Source: Nocardioides renjunii (lineage in GTDB: Bacteria > Actinomycetota > Actinomycetes > Propionibacteriales > Nocardioidaceae). Taken from it: a stretch of DNA of 64,000 nt. Positions 62,256-64,000 of the stretch are shown here, in pieces. A program made the position numbers and the translations under genes. Each line of letters opens with the position of its first letter. The stretch's first letter is position 1. Under the pieces are notes generated by a model that did not search any database, was not told the DNA's origin, and saw only the letters and a program-made list of their open reading frames with translations. Where the stretch lies: NCBI RefSeq assembly GCF_034661175.1, contig NZ_CP141058.1, positions 496,001-560,000 on the forward strand, read 5' to 3'.

Positions 62256-63199
62256 CGGAGGGCTCCTTCGGGTCGGGAGTCGGGTCGGGGTGCGGGCTGT
62301 GGGTCGGCCTGGGGGCCGGGGGTCGTCCCGGTGAGGGAGAGGTAGGCGTGCTCGAGCGACTGCTCGACCTCGGCGAGGTGGTGGGCCCGTACGCCGACGT
62401 GGTGGGCGAGGTCGCCGAGGTCCGGGGCGTCGATCCCGGAGACCTCGAGCTCGTCGTCGCCGGTGCGCTCGACGACGGCGTGGGCCGGCAGGTGGCGCAC
62501 CAGCTCCTCGGTCGAGGGCGTGCGCACCCGGACCCGCGGCCCGCCGGCGCTGCGCAGCAGCGCGGAGGTCTCGGTGTCGGCGACCAGGCGGCCGCCGCCG
62601 ATGACCACCACGCGGTCCGCGACCAGCTGCACCTCGCTCATCAGGTGGCTGGAGACCAGGACCGTGCGGCCCTCGTCGGCGAACCCGCGCAGCAGGGCGC
62701 GGATCCACCGGACCCCGTCGAGGTCGAGGCCGTTGACCGGCTCGTCGAACAGCAGCACCCCGGGGTCGCCGAGGAGCGCGCCGGCGATGCCGAGCCGCTG
62801 GCGCATGCCCAGCGAGTAGCCCTTGATCCGGCGGCGCGCCGCCGAGGCCAGGCCGACCTGCTCGAGCACCTCGTCGACCCGGGCCAGCGGGATCGCGTGG
62901 GTGCGGGCCGCGACCGCCAGGTGCGCGCGGCCGGTGCGGCCGGGGTGCATGGCGCCCGCGTCGAGGAGGGCCCCGACCTCGTGCAGCGGCGAGGCCAGGT
63001 CGGCGTACGCCCTGCCGCCGATCGTGGCGGTGCCGGACGTCGGCCGGTCCAGTCCCACCATCATCCGCATCGTGGTCGACTTGCCGGCGCCGTTGGGTCC
63101 GAGGAAGCCTGTGACGGTGCCCGGGACCACGTCGAAGGTGAGGTCGTCGACGGCGCGGATGCCGCCGTAGAGCTTGGTGAGACCGCGCGCACTGATCAT
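62252..63199 (-). CDS. ABC transporter ATPase (drug/peptide exporter type)
   Basis: About 315 residues. Walker A GPNGAGKST, Q-loop region ALLDAGAMHPGRTGR, signature SLGMRQRLGIAGAL, Walker B VLLFDEPVNGLD and H-loop VSSHLMSE. The C-terminal 80 residues form a DUF4162-like tail ending in Pro-rich repeats. The CcmA/BcrA type exports peptides or drugs. The ATG at 63199 lies seven bases after TAGCGT; a GTG two codons earlier (63205) is an alternative. Confidence 0.9.
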   Translation of the reverse strand: MISARGLTKLYGGIRAVDDLTFDVVPGTVTGFLGPNGAGKSTTMRMMVGLDRPTSGTATIGGRAYADLASPLHEVGALLDAGAMHPGRTGRAHLAVAARTHAIPLARVDEVLEQVGLASAARRRIKGYSLGMRQRLGIAGALLGDPGVLLFDEPVNGLDLDGVRWIRALLRGFADEGRTVLVSSHLMSEVQLVADRVVVIGGGRLVADTETSALLRSAGGPRVRVRTPSTEELVRHLPAHAVVERTGDDELEVSGIDAPDLGDLAHHVGVRAHHLAEVEQSLEHAYLSLTGTTPGPQADPQPAPRPDSRPEGALR

Positions 63200-63206
63200 G
63201 TCCACG

Positions 63207-63275
63207 ACGCTAGGAGAACCACCGCCCGGAAGGGGTGGAGGACCTGTGAAGGTTCGGTGGAGGTCGGCGTAGCCT
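63207..63275. promoter_or_regulatory. Divergent leaderless promoters of ABC ATPase and proline dehydrogenase
   Basis: On the minus strand TAGCGT (63207-63212) is seven bases before ATG 63199. On the plus strand TAGCCT (63270-63275) is seven bases before ATG 63283. Confidence 0.55.
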
Positions 63276-63282
63276 TGCCGCC

Positions 63283-64000
63283 ATGTCGTTGCTCCGCCAG
63301 CCGATCCTGCTCCTCGCCCGCAGCCAGGGCGTCAAGAAGCTCGTCTCGACCATGCCCGTCTCGAGCGGCATCGTGACCAGCTACGTCCCCGGCGAGACCA
63401 CCGGCCACGCCGTCGACGCCACCGCCCGGCTCGTTGACGACGGCCTGCGGGTCACCCTCGACTACCTCGGCGAGGACACCACTGACGCCGCCCAGGCCGA
63501 GGCCACAGTGGCGGCCTACAAGGAGGTGCTGGCCGACCTCACCGCCCGGGGCCTGGCCCCGCACTCGGAGGTCTCGGTCAAGCTGAGCGCCATCGGCCAG
63601 TCCCTCCCCGACAACGGCCACAAGGTGGCGCTGGAGAACGCCCGCGAGATCTGCCGCGCGGCCCGCAACGCCGGCACCACGGTGACCCTCGACATGGAGG
63701 ACCACACCACCACCGACTCCACGCTCACGATCCTGCGCGAGCTCCGCAAGGACTTCCCGGAGACCGGAGCGGTGCTGCAGGCGATGCTGCACCGCACCGA
63801 GGCGGACTGCCGGGCGCTGGCCTACGAGGGCTCGCGCGTGCGGCTGTGCAAGGGCGCCTACATGGAGCCCGAGGAGGTGGCCTTCCAGGACAAGCTCGAC
63901 ATCGACAAGGCCTACGTCCGCTGCCTCAAGGTGCTGCTGGCCGGCCAGGGCTACCCGATGATCGCCACCCACGACCCGCGGATGGTCCAGATCGCCTCCT
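63283..64000 (+). CDS. Proline dehydrogenase (3' end outside window)
   Basis: The first 239 residues of an FAD-dependent PRODH-like TIM barrel: TLDYLGEDTTDAAQAEATV, VSVKLSAIGQSLP, TVTLDMEDHTTTDSTL and VRLCKGAYMEPEEVAF are conserved. It oxidises proline to pyrroline-5-carboxylate. It is a monofunctional, short type rather than a PutA fusion as far as the visible part shows. TAGCCT seven bases upstream fixes the start. The gene continues past base 64000. Confidence 0.92.
   Translation, partial: MSLLRQPILLLARSQGVKKLVSTMPVSSGIVTSYVPGETTGHAVDATARLVDDGLRVTLDYLGEDTTDAAQAEATVAAYKEVLADLTARGLAPHSEVSVKLSAIGQSLPDNGHKVALENAREICRAARNAGTTVTLDMEDHTTTDSTLTILRELRKDFPETGAVLQAMLHRTEADCRALAYEGSRVRLCKGAYMEPEEVAFQDKLDIDKAYVRCLKVLLAGQGYPMIATHDPRMVQIAS

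Noticed and set aside
1..64000. tRNA or rRNA genes, insertion sequences, prophage
   Set aside because: No T-loop GGTTCGAATCC-type sequence, rRNA stretch, transposase, integrase or phage gene was found on either strand.

Overview
This window is very GC-rich, densely coding DNA from an actinobacterium, most likely a Nocardioides-type member of the Nocardioidaceae. The inference rests on Lsr2, ClpC, RadA and DisA in the usual actinobacterial order, the order dacB - DUF2342 metalloprotease - tilS - hpt - ftsH - folEPBK - DUF3180, an ECF41 sigma factor, many GTG starts, GTGA/ATGA stop-start overlaps, and about fifteen genes preceded by a TAnnnT box 6-8 bases before the start codon (probably leaderless). 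No rRNA, tRNA, prophage, insertion sequence or CRISPR array was seen.

Layout. 1-5.5 kb: a truncated NlpC/P60 cell-wall hydrolase, a sulfotransferase divergent from an acyl-CoA oxidase-like gene, then a methyltransferase and a small hydrolase. 5.5-10.9 kb: a DUF72 protein, a carboxymuconolactone-decarboxylase-like gene coupled to its ECF41 sigma factor, Lon protease and inorganic pyrophosphatase. 11-22.7 kb: the conserved dacB-tilS-hpt-ftsH-fol block, with a receiver protein and membrane histidine kinase inserted between tilS and hpt. 22.7-34.4 kb: an accessory block with a coiled-coil membrane protein, a tandem GNAT, an Opu-type compatible-solute transporter, a GT2/sulfotransferase/GT2 cluster and a MetQNI-like transporter. 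34.6-40.8 kb: DUF2520-panC-panD-nadB-nadC-coaX (coenzyme A and NAD synthesis), then lsr2. 40.8-43.6 kb: a sulfonate/taurine-type ABC operon on the minus strand. 43.8-51.2 kb: clpC, mutY, a membrane-anchored unknown, disA and radA. 51.7-64 kb: a LacI-type regulator, a tiny lysine-rich protein, metabolic and regulatory genes including Ppx/GppA, an animal-type haem peroxidase, two ABC-2-type exporters, and the start of proline dehydrogenase.

How the genes work together. Lon and ClpC are preceded by the same ClgR-like palindrome plus a SigR/SigH-like promoter, which suggests one proteostasis regulon. The Met-type and sulfonate-type transporters share an upstream motif, which suggests a common sulfur regulator. 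The fol, pan and nad genes form translationally coupled cofactor operons. DisA, RadA and MutY form a genome-maintenance neighbourhood.

The least explained elements are non-coding: a dispersed perfect-palindrome repeat at two loci, a 53-bp tandem array, an 84-base hairpin followed by a 16-bp triplet repeat, paired palindromes before lsr2, and a REP-like insert read in frame inside nadB.
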